DNA of 25,217 bases from Bacteroidales bacterium UBA5342 (GCA_002408065.1 DHQI01000129.1:33492-58708), one strand, 5' to 3'. Positions 1 through 7,077 are shown, counted from the stretch's first letter. A program made the numbers and translations. Notes: generated by a model from the sequence alone, not told the origin.

Positions 1-1431
1 GGAGACTCTGGTTTTGCCGTCTGTTTCCTTAATCTTTTTCCAAATTGTTAAAGCTGGTTTTCCGTGATCAAAACACACCATTTGTTGAGGGCGGTTATCC
101 AGATCTACACGCAGAGGCAGTTCTATTTTACCTTTTTCTTTCTTGATAATACCATCCAAGAGGGCTTCGTAGCGTTTTTGCACCTTTCCTTCTAAAAACT
201 GTTGCTGCAGAAGTTTGTATATTTTCTCATTCTTGGCGATGAGCAACAGACCAGAGGTGGTCATGTCCAAACGATGAACGATGAAGATGTCTTTTAGATC
301 GTTACGCATTTCTGTTAAAACTTCAGCGATGCACTTTTGTTTTGTCTTGCCGGGAACGGACAGGAGACCGGCTGGTTTATTGATGACCATTAATACGTCG
401 TCTTCGTAGATAATGCTGATTTCTTTATGGCTATGGCTTATAAGTGGGTTTTTCTCTACCTCTAATCCTTTTAGCATGTGGCTGAGGATAGGTTCGCACT
501 TGCTGCGGCATGAGGGGTAAAAGCGGCCGGCTTTGCGAATGACTGTTTTAGGTGATTTTCCCCACCAAAATTCCGCCATAGCTAATGGGTGTAAATGATT
601 TGAATAGGCATATTGCAAAAGGCGGGGGGCAGCACAATCGCCGGAGGCTGCAGGTGGGTAAGAGTCGTCATATTCTTGAAAAATAGAACTTAATCCTTTG
701 CATTCGAGTTGAGCATTTAGTAGTTGGTATTGCTCAAAAAGCTGATTTTGTAAGCTTGCAGACTTTTCTTGTCGGAGTGTTTTAAGGCTTTTGATTTGTT
801 GCTGATTATCGACGAGAGGGATGCGGGCAGTTTCTATTTTTTGATTCCAATGTTTTTGCAAGCGTTTTAGCTCTGCTTTTTGATGTTGACTTTCACGGTT
901 AAGTTGTAATTCTAAAGCTGTGAAGTCTTCTTTATTCAATTGATTTTTGCCATGCAGACGCCTTTGCTGGCGTTTGTGTTTAGCTTGCTTGTTAAACTCT
1001 TTTTGTTGTTTTATTTCGCGTTCTGCCCTAAGGTTTATTTCTTCATGATTTGCTTTTGTGTTTTGGAAGTCTGAATCTTGTATAAGATTCTGGATGTCTT
1101 GATTAATGCCAATGAGTTCTTGTTCTCCTTTGAAGAAAAAAGTATCCTCATCCAGATAGTCAAAGATAGGTGGAACGAAGAATTCTTTATCCATATTAGC
1201 TGTAGGATTGCCCGAATAGGCGCATAAAAAGCCAATTTCTCCTTTGGGGTTTCGAGCCAAAAGAACGCCAAACATTTTACCAATACTGAGCTTGTCCCAT
1301 TGCCATTCGCTTAACTTTTTCTGAAGTTTTTCTGCGGCCAGCCGGCACAGGGGATGGGCCTCGTAATGAAAAGGATAGGTAAAGCGCTGTGGTAGTTCTT
1401 CGTGTTTTACGTGGGGTAATGGATGAAACAT
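1..1431 (-). CDS. RluA-family RNA pseudouridine synthase, long N-terminal extension (3' end outside window)
   Basis: This enzyme isomerises uridine to pseudouridine in structured RNA (rRNA or tRNA) in the cytoplasm. The frame is open for 477 codons from the ATG at 1431 to the window edge. The catalytic block HRLDMTTSGLL lies near residues 387-397, with the family's essential Asp at about residue 389. Ahead of it is the usual IYEDDVLMVINKPAGLLSVP entry to the catalytic domain. The first 330 or so residues are an extension absent from short RluA proteins: a globular start, a Lys/Glu/Gln-rich probable coiled coil (about 120-230), and a conserved-looking PLAMAEFWWG segment. Long forms of this kind are familiar in Bacteroidota. 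The gene starts 11 bp after the ATPase gene on the same strand, so the two probably share a transcript. The RNA target cannot be told from the sequence. Confidence 0.9.
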   Translation of the reverse strand, partial: MFHPLPHVKHEELPQRFTYPFHYEAHPLCRLAAEKLQKKLSEWQWDKLSIGKMFGVLLARNPKGEIGFLCAYSGNPTANMDKEFFVPPIFDYLDEDTFFFKGEQELIGINQDIQNLIQDSDFQNTKANHEEINLRAEREIKQQKEFNKQAKHKRQQRRLHGKNQLNKEDFTALELQLNRESQHQKAELKRLQKHWNQKIETARIPLVDNQQQIKSLKTLRQEKSASLQNQLFEQYQLLNAQLECKGLSSIFQEYDDSYPPAASGDCAAPRLLQYAYSNHLHPLAMAEFWWGKSPKTVIRKAGRFYPSCRSKCEPILSHMLKGLEVEKNPLISHSHKEISIIYEDDVLMVINKPAGLLSVPGKTKQKCIAEVLTEMRNDLKDIFIVHRLDMTTSGLLLIAKNEKIYKLLQQQFLEGKVQKRYEALLDGIIKKEKGKIELPLRVDLDNRPQQMVCFDHGKPALTIWKKIKETDGKTRVS

Positions 1432-1442
1432 TTTTTCTTTTT

Positions 1443-2687
1443 TTAGCTTTTCAATAGCCATTTCCAAACCGGTACAACCGGAATATCAAAGCCTTTGTGT
1501 TCGATCACTTCCTCTTCGTCGTAAGAGATAATCATAAGCTTTTTGGCGTTTAGTTCCTTTTGTCCGGCCATGAGTGCTTTGAGTTCTCTTTTGCGGGTTT
1601 CGGGATCATCAATAGAATAGCAGACCTGTATCAGTTGACCTTCTGAAGGAATGCAGAAATCCACTTCGTAATTGCGCTTGTAATAAAACAGGCCTTCGCC
1701 AAATTGCTTGTAAAGGTGTAAGAAAACAATGTTTTCCAAGAGCTTTGAATTTTGATTCAGCAAAAATAGGTTTAAAACGCCTTGATCTACAAAGTAATAT
1801 TTCTTTTTAGCCTCGCGCTCTGCAAATTGTGATACCACGTTATGCAATGGAAAAATGAGGTAGGCATCTTTCAGGTATTCCAGGTATTCCTGCAGAGTGT
1901 TGCTGCCCAGTTTGGCTCCGGTAGAAATTATTAGATTCCTGATGCGGTTTATTGAAGTTTCATTGTTAACGCTTTCGGCCAGTTTCTTTACCAAAAGGCG
2001 CAATACTTTTTCGTTCTGAATGCCGTTGCGCGCTATAATGTCGCCAAACAGCACCTTCATATAAATGCTGCTCAGGTATTCTTTGGCATTATTAAAATGA
2101 ATAAGTTCGGGAAAACCGCCATAGTAGAAATAAGCTTCAAACAGCTGCTTGATCTTAAAACGTTGTTCGGAGAATTCGTAGTCTTTTTCCAGACTGACCT
2201 TACGGAATGAAAGAAATTCCCTGAAAGAAAGCGGGAAAACTTCTTGTGTCATATAGCGTCCGCCCAGTACACTACCGATTTCCTTGCTTAGCATTTTGGC
2301 ATTGCTGCCACTGACGTAAACGTGGTATTTGGCATCGGCCAGGCGGCGTACAAACTTCTCCCAACCGTGGATGTTGTGTATCTCGTCAAAGAAAAAATGC
2401 TTGCACTCGCCGTACAGTTCCTGAGCAGCCTCTATGATGAGGTTAAAATGTTCTACTTTGAACTCTACAAAGCGCTCATCCTCGAAATTGATAAAAACAA
2501 AAGGGATTTTCTTTTTGTTGAGGCGGTGGATTTCATTGTAAAGACGGTAGCTTTTGCCACAACGACGCACGCCGCAAAAAACATAATTAGCCTTAGGTTC
2601 AAGTAGATATTCCCGTCCGCTAATGTCAAATTTTTTTAGGATACTGTATTCTTCCTTGATGATTATTTTTAGTATATCCTTTTTCAT
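1443..2687 (-). CDS. AAA ATPase with C-terminal DUF4143 domain
   Basis: The 414-residue protein belongs to the broad AAA_14/DUF4143 ATP-binding family, which is common and often multi-copy in Bacteroidota; its cellular role is not established. The Walker A motif is GVRRCGKS (residues 39-46) and Walker B is HFFFDE (97-102). A sensor-like VSGSNAKML segment follows near 125-133, then GGRYMTQEVFPLSFREFL, typical of this family. The C-terminal part (about 200-414) is DUF4143, with a PD-(D/E)XK-like pattern: Glu319, EVDF (341-344) and Gln354-Val. No membrane segment or signal peptide is visible. The ATG at 2687 lies about 16 bp downstream of a good -7 box, which supports this start. Upstream is a striking five-unit repeat array, and downstream at 11 bp is the pseudouridine synthase gene. 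Whether the nuclease-like domain cuts DNA is unknown. Confidence 0.88.
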   Translation of the reverse strand: MKKDILKIIIKEEYSILKKFDISGREYLLEPKANYVFCGVRRCGKSYRLYNEIHRLNKKKIPFVFINFEDERFVEFKVEHFNLIIEAAQELYGECKHFFFDEIHNIHGWEKFVRRLADAKYHVYVSGSNAKMLSKEIGSVLGGRYMTQEVFPLSFREFLSFRKVSLEKDYEFSEQRFKIKQLFEAYFYYGGFPELIHFNNAKEYLSSIYMKVLFGDIIARNGIQNEKVLRLLVKKLAESVNNETSINRIRNLIISTGAKLGSNTLQEYLEYLKDAYLIFPLHNVVSQFAEREAKKKYYFVDQGVLNLFLLNQNSKLLENIVFLHLYKQFGEGLFYYKRNYEVDFCIPSEGQLIQVCYSIDDPETRKRELKALMAGQKELNAKKLMIISYDEEEVIEHKGFDIPVVPVWKWLLKS

Positions 2688-2703
2688 ACTTTACAATTTG
2701 TGG

Positions 2704-2735
2704 CAAATGTATATGAAAAATGGTGGAAAGTCAAC
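2704..2735 (-). promoter_or_regulatory. Predicted Bacteroidota primary sigma promoter of the ATPase gene
   Basis: On the minus strand the -7 box TACATTTG (2711 down to 2704) fits TAnnTTTG. A -33 core TTG lies at 2734-2732, separated by about 20 bp. Transcription would start near 2698, about 10 nt before the ATG at 2687. The repeat array begins only 8 bp upstream of the -33 element. Confidence 0.6.
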
Positions 2736-2742
2736 TGTTAAT

Positions 2743-2895
2743 AAGATAAAAAAGTCTAAAAATATCATTTGGATAAGATAAAAAGCATTAAAAATATCAT
2801 ATTAAAAAGATAAAAAAGCTAAAATAATATCTTTTGTGTGAGATAAAAAGGTGTGAAAATAACTTACACAAAAGATAAAAAATGATAAAAATATC
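2743..2895. repeat. Five-unit interspaced tandem repeat, 32-bp period, upstream of the ATPase promoter
   Basis: Five imperfect copies of a roughly 24-bp unit start at 2743, 2775, 2807, 2840 and 2872, so the steps are 32, 32, 33 and 32 bp. Each begins with (A/G)AGATAAAAA and ends with AAATATC or a close variant: copy 4 ends AAATAAC, and copy 3 ends AATAATATC and is 25 bp long. The 8-bp spacers between copies differ in sequence. The ends GATA and TATC make each unit a short interrupted inverted repeat. The period is close to three turns of B-DNA, so all copies would face the same side of the helix. The position just upstream of the ATPase -33 box suggests a multi-site operator, but no binding protein can be named. 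The array fills most of this 225-bp gap. Confidence 0.8.
2829..2876. repeat. 14-bp inverted repeat embedded in the repeat array
   Basis: The arms ATCTTTTGTGTGAG (2829-2842) and CTTACACAAAAGAT (2863-2876) are reverse complements at 13 of 14 positions, with a 20-bp interval. The pair brackets the fourth, degenerate copy of the array and includes both flanking 8-bp spacers. It could form a hairpin or be a dyad binding site. Confidence 0.6.
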
Positions 2896-2912
2896 TTTAG
2901 AGAAAGAAAAAA

Positions 2913-3359
2913 TTAGAGAGATAAGCGGTAGGGGGTCATGGCAGAGCTTTCAAAACCATGTTTACGGTAGAAAGCCTGGGCTTTGTGATTGTTGAGATCG
3001 GTAAGCAGGGTGATGCGGCTGCAGCCGGAGTATTTGGCTTCGACAATGGCGGCTTGTAAAAGCTCACTACCATATCCTCCTGAACGAAAGTCGGGATGCA
3101 CGACCATATCTTCGAGAATGGCCACTTTGCCCCCCAGCGCAGTGCTTATGGTGAAGAGCAGGTTAACCATGGCAATGATTTTTCCGTCGTTTTCTAAAAC
3201 CAATATCTTACCTATGTTTTGATTTTTAATGATGGTTTTTAAGCCTTTTTCTTGTAAAACAGTATCGGGACTAAAGTCAGCTTCTTGTTCAAACAGAAAA
3301 CACAGAAGTGTAGATAGTTGGTCGCAGTCTTGTATGGTGGCTTTTCGGATATTACTCAT
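2913..3359 (-). CDS. GNAT-family N-acetyltransferase
   Basis: A 148-residue single-domain GNAT protein that would transfer an acetyl group from acetyl-CoA to an amine; the substrate is unknown. The acetyl-CoA pyrophosphate loop is visible as VVHPDFRSGGYGSELL (about 86-101), with the R-x-G-G-Y-G pattern at 92-97. Further on, LLTDLNNHKAQAFYRKHGF (about 118-136) matches the motif B region in which the Tyr often acts as general acid. The length is normal for the family and there is no signal peptide. It is followed by the ATPase gene after the repeat array, 225 bp away, so it is probably a separate unit. It diverges from the ABC-F gene to the right. The function is generic and no resistance or ribosomal-protein role can be claimed. 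Confidence 0.9.
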   Translation of the reverse strand: MSNIRKATIQDCDQLSTLLCFLFEQEADFSPDTVLQEKGLKTIIKNQNIGKILVLENDGKIIAMVNLLFTISTALGGKVAILEDMVVHPDFRSGGYGSELLQAAIVEAKYSGCSRITLLTDLNNHKAQAFYRKHGFESSAMTPYRLSL

Positions 3360-3366
3360 AGTTCAA

Positions 3367-3374
3367 CAAAGATA
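3367..3374 (-). promoter_or_regulatory. Possible -7 box of the acetyltransferase gene
   Basis: The minus strand reads TATCTTTG, a full match to TAnnTTTG, ending 7 bp before the ATG at 3359. A convincing -33 element is missing at 19-21 bp. If used, transcription would begin nearly at the start codon, giving a leaderless or very short-leader mRNA. Confidence 0.4.
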
Positions 3375-3468
3375 GTAAAAAGCTTGTAGTAATAATGTTG
3401 GGGATAAAAGATGTAACTGGAATCTGAAAAAATGTTAAAAAGATCGAGGTTAATATACTAAGTTAGTA

Positions 3469-3613
3469 GTGGCAAGGATAGGAACGGCACCGATGGCTCT
3501 GTATTGCCGTTTTTGCCGGGAGCGGGAGAGCGACCAAGGGAAGCTACTATCCGCGACCATAGCAAAACGAGCAATACAGAGCAGGAGGTACAGTGGATAG
3601 CCTGCCCGGCCAC
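3469..3613. repeat. GC-rich palindromic element: candidate structured RNA or REP/MITE-like repeat
   Basis: About 145 bp of GC-rich sequence sits in an AT-rich divergent spacer. Its ends are GTGGC (3469-3473) and GCCAC (3609-3613). Inside, GCTCTGTATTGC (3496-3507) pairs perfectly with GCAATACAGAGC (3571-3582), and the stem continues with CGTTTTTGC (3508-3516) against GCAAAACGA (3562-3570) with one-base bulges. The apical region (3517-3561) can add a short GCGG/CCGC stem. The whole can fold as one long interrupted hairpin. The minus strand is open for 68 codons here, but I consider that incidental to the structured sequence. The element lies between the acetyltransferase and ABC-F start codons. 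It could be a small RNA, part of a long leader, or a dispersed palindromic repeat; the strand is undecided. Confidence 0.6.
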
Positions 3614-3647
3614 CCCAAAAATCATTTGTTTTCGATGGATGAAAAGC

Positions 3648-3678
3648 TTTAATCATTAGTAGAAAGAACGTATCTTTG
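3648..3678 (+). promoter_or_regulatory. Predicted promoter of the ABC-F gene
   Basis: TTTA (3648-3651), a 19-bp spacer, then TATCTTTG (3671-3678) followed by C. This fits the Bacteroidota -33/-7 pattern, with A in place of G at the end of the -33 box. Transcription would start near 3684, about 25 nt before the ATG at 3710, so the palindromic element at 3469-3613 would lie upstream of this transcript. Confidence 0.6.
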
Positions 3679-3709
3679 CAAGTTCAAAAAATGACAAGAA
3701 ATTAATACG

Positions 3710-5326
3710 ATGATAACAGTACAAGATTTAGCGATTCAGTTCGACACAAAGCCTTTGTTTCAAGAGGTAAATTTAAAATTTACGCCTGGTAACTGCTACG
3801 GCATTATAGGTGCCAATGGTGCAGGAAAATCAACTTTTCTGCGTATGCTTTCGGGCGACCTTGACCCTACACGCGGTAGTGTGTCTATGGGTTCGGGCGA
3901 GCGTATGTCTGTGCTGAAGCAGGACCACCACGAATATGATGCCAATACGGTGCTCGACACGGTGATGATGGGCTACGAAGAATTGTGGAAGGTGAAGATG
4001 GAGAAGGATGCCATATATATGAAGGAGGATTTCTCGGACGAGGATGGTATGGTGGCTGCTAAGCTGGAAGAGCAGTTTGCAGAGATGGATGGCTGGAATG
4101 CTGAGAGCGATGCTGCCATTATGCTGAGCGGGCTGGGCGTGAAGGAGGAGTTGCACTATATGCTGATGGGCGATATAGACCCTAAGATGAAGGTGCGTGT
4201 GCTACTGGCTCAAGCGCTATTTGGAAATCCGGACAACCTGCTACTGGATGAGCCTACCAACGACCTTGACCTTGAAACGGTGCAGTGGCTGGAGGATGCT
4301 TTAGCTAATTTCGAAAATACAGTGATACTGGTATCGCACGACCGTCACTTCCTGGATAGTGTGTGTACTTCTATTGTGGATATCGACTTTGGTAAGGTGA
4401 AGATGTTTGGTGGTAACTATAGCTTCTGGTATCAGAGTAGTCAGTTGGCTGCGCGTCAGCAGAGTCAGCAGAATAAAAAGATGGAGGAGAAGAAGAAAGA
4501 GCTTCAGGAATTCATCTCACGTTTTTCGGCCAATGTGGCTAAGAGTAAGCAGACAACGAGTCGTAAAAAGATGTTGGAGAAGCTTAGTATTGAGGATATT
4601 GAGCCATCGAGTCGTCGATATCCGGGTATCGTGTTACAGCCCAACCGTGAGGTGGGTAATAATGTGCTTTCGGTAAAGGGTTTGAGTGCCACAATAGATG
4701 GAGAGCCTCTGTTTAAAGATTTGGATTTTACCATCGAGAAAGGGGAAAAAGTGGTTTTCCTTTCGCGTGATACGCGTGTTATGACGGCCCTTTTTGAAAT
4801 CATCAATGGTAACCGTAAAGCTGATGCCGGCGAATACGAATGGGGCGTGACGGTGACTACCGGCTATTTGCCGCTGGACAACAGTTCTTTCTTTGAAAAT
4901 GATTATAATCTTTTCGATTGGTTAGCGCAGTTTACCGATAATACAGAAGAGGCATTCGTACGTGGATTCTTGGGTAAAATGCTTTTCTCAGGCGAAGACA
5001 TTGATAAAAAAGCCAAGGTATGTTCAGGAGGAGAAAAAGTGCGTTGTATGCTGTCGCGTATGATGATGCGTGGCGCTAACGTGATAACGCTTGATAACCC
5101 GACTAACCACTTAGACTTGGAGTCTATCCAGGCCTTCAATAATGGTTTGATTAATTATAAAGGTGTGGTGCTTATGGCATCGCATGACCACGAATTTATT
5201 AATACAGTAGTGAATCGTGTGATTGAGATTACTCCTAACGGTATCATTGATAAGCTGACCTCTTACGATAACTATATATCAGATGATAAGGTGCAGGCTT
5301 TGAAAGAGAAATTGTATAATGCTTGA
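3710..5326 (+). CDS. ABC-F family ATPase, YbiT-like, with a degenerate second nucleotide site
   Basis: A 538-residue soluble protein with two ABC ATPase domains and no membrane segment, as in ribosome-associated ABC-F translation factors. NBD1 has Walker A GANGAGKST (34-42), Q-loop Gln71, LLLDEPTN (177-184) and SHD (209-211). The charged linker (about 240-300), with RFSANVAKSKQ, matches the YbiT subfamily's tRNA-interaction linker. NBD2 keeps CSGGEK (438-443), DNPTNHLDL and SHD (491-493). However, its Walker A is replaced by LSRDTRVMT (352-359 region), its Q-loop Gln is lost, and the catalytic Glu is Asn463 (LDNPTN). NBD1's own signature is also degenerate (DPKMKVR). In the head-to-tail dimer this leaves one complete ATP site and one dead site. 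It has its own promoter and is followed by a terminator at 5432-5465. The family call is secure; the exact translational role is not. Confidence 0.92.
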   Translation: MITVQDLAIQFDTKPLFQEVNLKFTPGNCYGIIGANGAGKSTFLRMLSGDLDPTRGSVSMGSGERMSVLKQDHHEYDANTVLDTVMMGYEELWKVKMEKDAIYMKEDFSDEDGMVAAKLEEQFAEMDGWNAESDAAIMLSGLGVKEELHYMLMGDIDPKMKVRVLLAQALFGNPDNLLLDEPTNDLDLETVQWLEDALANFENTVILVSHDRHFLDSVCTSIVDIDFGKVKMFGGNYSFWYQSSQLAARQQSQQNKKMEEKKKELQEFISRFSANVAKSKQTTSRKKMLEKLSIEDIEPSSRRYPGIVLQPNREVGNNVLSVKGLSATIDGEPLFKDLDFTIEKGEKVVFLSRDTRVMTALFEIINGNRKADAGEYEWGVTVTTGYLPLDNSSFFENDYNLFDWLAQFTDNTEEAFVRGFLGKMLFSGEDIDKKAKVCSGGEKVRCMLSRMMMRGANVITLDNPTNHLDLESIQAFNNGLINYKGVVLMASHDHEFINTVVNRVIEITPNGIIDKLTSYDNYISDDKVQALKEKLYNA

Positions 5327-5431
5327 TTTATTATAAACGATTCAGCTTTCTGAATGTGGCGTTTGCCCGATGCCAGTGTGGTGTTTTGGGAGCGCATTGC
5401 CGAAGGTGAAGGAATTTGAAAATTTATCGTT

Positions 5432-5465
5432 AAGTCCCCGGGTTATTTACTTGGGGATTTTTTTT
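5432..5465 (+). terminator. Intrinsic terminator candidate after the ABC-F gene
   Basis: AAGTCCCC (5432-5439) pairs with GGGGATTT (5453-5460), including one G-T pair, around a 13-nt loop, and runs into T5461-5465. It lies about 105 bp after the ABC-F stop codon. The remaining spacer from 5327 to 5615 holds no gene I can support. Confidence 0.55.
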
Positions 5466-5521
5466 GTTGAGGGAATATCAATCCTACTAACGCTTGGTCA
5501 TACTTATGAAATGGATTTATC

Positions 5522-5540
5522 TATAAAGTTGTCAACAATT
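5522..5540. repeat. Copy 1 of a 19-bp direct repeat containing GTTGTCAAC
   Basis: TATAAAGTTGTCAACAATT matches 6284-6302 at 17 of 19 positions. The core GTTGTCAAC is a perfect 4-1-4 palindrome. The two copies bracket the exonuclease gene in the same orientation; this one lies upstream of its predicted promoter. Confidence 0.5.
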
Positions 5541-5563
5541 CCTCTCTATATGTGTTTCTCATT

Positions 5564-5594
5564 TTTACACCGTTTTTAGTTGTTTATAATTTTG
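5564..5594 (+). promoter_or_regulatory. Predicted promoter of the exonuclease gene
   Basis: TTTA (5564-5567), a 19-bp spacer, then TAATTTTG (5587-5594), a full match to TAnnTTTG. The spacing is identical to that of the ABC-F promoter. Transcription would start near 5600, about 15 nt before the ATG at 5616. Confidence 0.55.
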
Positions 5595-5615
5595 AAGTTC
5601 GAAAAATAATATATA

Positions 5616-6215
5616 ATGAATGATATAATAGTCGTAGATATAGAGACCACAGGTTTTTTGGATAAAGGTGGTAAAATAGTAGAAATAGGTATTGTTAAAT
5701 TAAATTTAGCAACAGGGATGATTACGCCCATATATAATTCTCTGGTGAAGGAAGAGGGGTTTGGTCCACATCATACCAAAGGTGCTTTTGGTTGGATTTT
5801 TAAGAACTCAGACCTTAGCTACGAGGAGGTGGCAGCGGCACCGGGTTTAGAAGTACAACGTGAAAAGATTCAGCAGCTTTTTGATCAGTATTACGCTACA
5901 GCATTTAATAAGGATTTTGATTTTGATTTTTTGCGCGACCGGGGCTTTGCCATCAAAGATTTGCCTTGCCCTATGAAGGTGGCTACACCCATTTGTCAGT
6001 TGCCTAATAAATATGGCTACAAAAGTTACAAGTGGCCAACGGTAGAAGAGGCTTGGGAGCATTTCTTTGGCAATAAAACCCGCTATGTAGAAGCTCATCG
6101 CGGCCTTGATGATGCTGAGCATGAAGCTCAGATTGTATATAAACTATTTGAATTAGGACACTTCAAAGTGCCGTTTAAGGTGGATAAAGACAATATTCAG
6201 ATGTCTTTGTTTTAA
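5616..6215 (+). CDS. DEDDh 3'-5' exonuclease (DnaQ-like)
   Basis: A 199-residue exonuclease of the RNase T/DnaQ superfamily that would remove nucleotides from 3' ends using two metal ions. The catalytic set is complete. Exo I is DIETTG with Asp8 and Glu10. Exo II is FNKDFDFDFL, with Asp102 in the catalytic place. Exo III is HRGLDDA, with His161 and Asp166, which makes it the DEDDh type. The segment between Exo II and Exo III (about 115-155) is Pro/Cys/Tyr/Trp-rich and longer than the minimum. There is no polymerase, helicase or GIY-YIG domain, so it is a stand-alone enzyme. It could proofread as a DNA polymerase III epsilon-like subunit or process other DNA or RNA ends; the sequence does not decide. 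It has its own promoter and stands as a single gene. Confidence 0.88.
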   Translation: MNDIIVVDIETTGFLDKGGKIVEIGIVKLNLATGMITPIYNSLVKEEGFGPHHTKGAFGWIFKNSDLSYEEVAAAPGLEVQREKIQQLFDQYYATAFNKDFDFDFLRDRGFAIKDLPCPMKVATPICQLPNKYGYKSYKWPTVEEAWEHFFGNKTRYVEAHRGLDDAEHEAQIVYKLFELGHFKVPFKVDKDNIQMSLF

Positions 6216-6283
6216 GGGTTTTTCAGGCTTTTTTGTTTTTTTTAGATATCTTCTTTTGTGGTTTTTATCTTGTAAGTTTCTTG

Positions 6284-6302
6284 TATATAGTTGTCAACGA
6301 TT
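6284..6302. repeat. Copy 2 of a 19-bp direct repeat containing GTTGTCAAC
   Basis: TATATAGTTGTCAACGATT is the second copy of the repeat at 5522-5540. It lies 69 bp after the exonuclease stop codon and 168 bp before the receiver gene. The rest of the 6216-6469 spacer shows T-rich sequence right after the stop codon and no gene. Confidence 0.5.
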
Positions 6303-6469
6303 GCAGGCTTATGCATGTTGTTTTCCTCAATAAGTTAGCTAGGTGAATCACGTATATTTTATGAATAGGTGAAATTCTCTATAGATGGGGGCTTTTAGGC
6401 TTTAGTTTTGTCAGTGAATTTAACAATCATTTGTTGATTCGTTGCTGTTAAAAACTAAAATAAACTATT

Positions 6470-6928
6470 ATGGAACCAAAAGTATTAGTAGTAGGTATTG
6501 ATCCTCAATACTTGAAAGAATTGGGGACTATAATGAGAGAAGAGGGGTATGATGTAGAATTAGCTGTAAATGGGAAAATGGCTATGAATACGATTAAAAG
6601 AAAAATTTTCGATCTCATTTTGATGGATGTATTGTTGCCTGAGCTGAATAGCTTTGAGTCTTGTGCCATCATAAGGAATCAGTTTAAAACGATCGATACT
6701 CCTATTGTATGCTTTAAAGAGGCGGATGGACGGAAAAGCCGGGTCTCAGAGTTGGACTGTGGTGTACAAGGCTATGTCGAAAAACCCTTTGACACTAGAG
6801 ATTTGATACGATGTGTGAAAACACAGATCAGGTTAAAAGAAAGTAGGGAGAAACTCCGGGCGTTAAATCGTGATTTAGATAGTTATTGTGGGGTGAATAG
6901 CTCTGTTTATCAGGGAGATGTGGGTTAG
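6470..6928 (+). CDS. Stand-alone response-regulator receiver protein, degenerate active site
   Basis: A 152-residue protein made of one receiver (REC) domain plus a short charged helix and tail (about 120-152), with no DNA-binding or enzymatic output domain. The fold is recognisable from VLVVGIDPQYL, FDLILMDVLLPELNSF and VQGYVEKPFD. The phosphoacceptor Asp53 and Lys105 are present. The metal-binding acidic pair after beta-1 is Gly9-Ile10, with only Asp11 remaining nearby, and the Thr/Ser switch position after beta-4 appears to be Lys83. Phosphorylation may therefore be weak or absent, so this may be a pseudo-receiver acting through protein contacts. The ATG at 6470 follows an AT-rich leader without a clear promoter. 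It faces the pyruvate kinase gene across a shared terminator. No partner kinase is adjacent. Confidence 0.85.
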   Translation: MEPKVLVVGIDPQYLKELGTIMREEGYDVELAVNGKMAMNTIKRKIFDLILMDVLLPELNSFESCAIIRNQFKTIDTPIVCFKEADGRKSRVSELDCGVQGYVEKPFDTRDLIRCVKTQIRLKESREKLRALNRDLDSYCGVNSSVYQGDVG

Positions 6929-7077
6929 TAGATGAGAAATGAAATTTAAATGATTGCTGCGACTATTTTATATAGCGTTGAATTCTGAAAGGAAAAATGG
7001 CTGACATATAGAATGATAATAGAGATGAAGAAAAATTAATCAATATTGTTTTTTGAAAGGAAAGCGGAGGACGTTAA

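Noticed and set aside
2743..2895. CRISPR array
   Set aside because: The repeats are imperfect and AT-rich, spacers are only 8 bp, and no cas gene is present.
3450..3656. 68-codon open frame on the minus strand
   Set aside because: It coincides with the palindromic GC-rich element; composition and translation (rich in Arg, Ser, Ala) look like a by-product of the structured sequence, and there is no promoter or recognisable domain.
5370..5579. 69-codon open frame on the plus strand after the ABC-F gene
   Set aside because: It runs through the predicted terminator hairpin and the exonuclease promoter, and has no recognisable domain.
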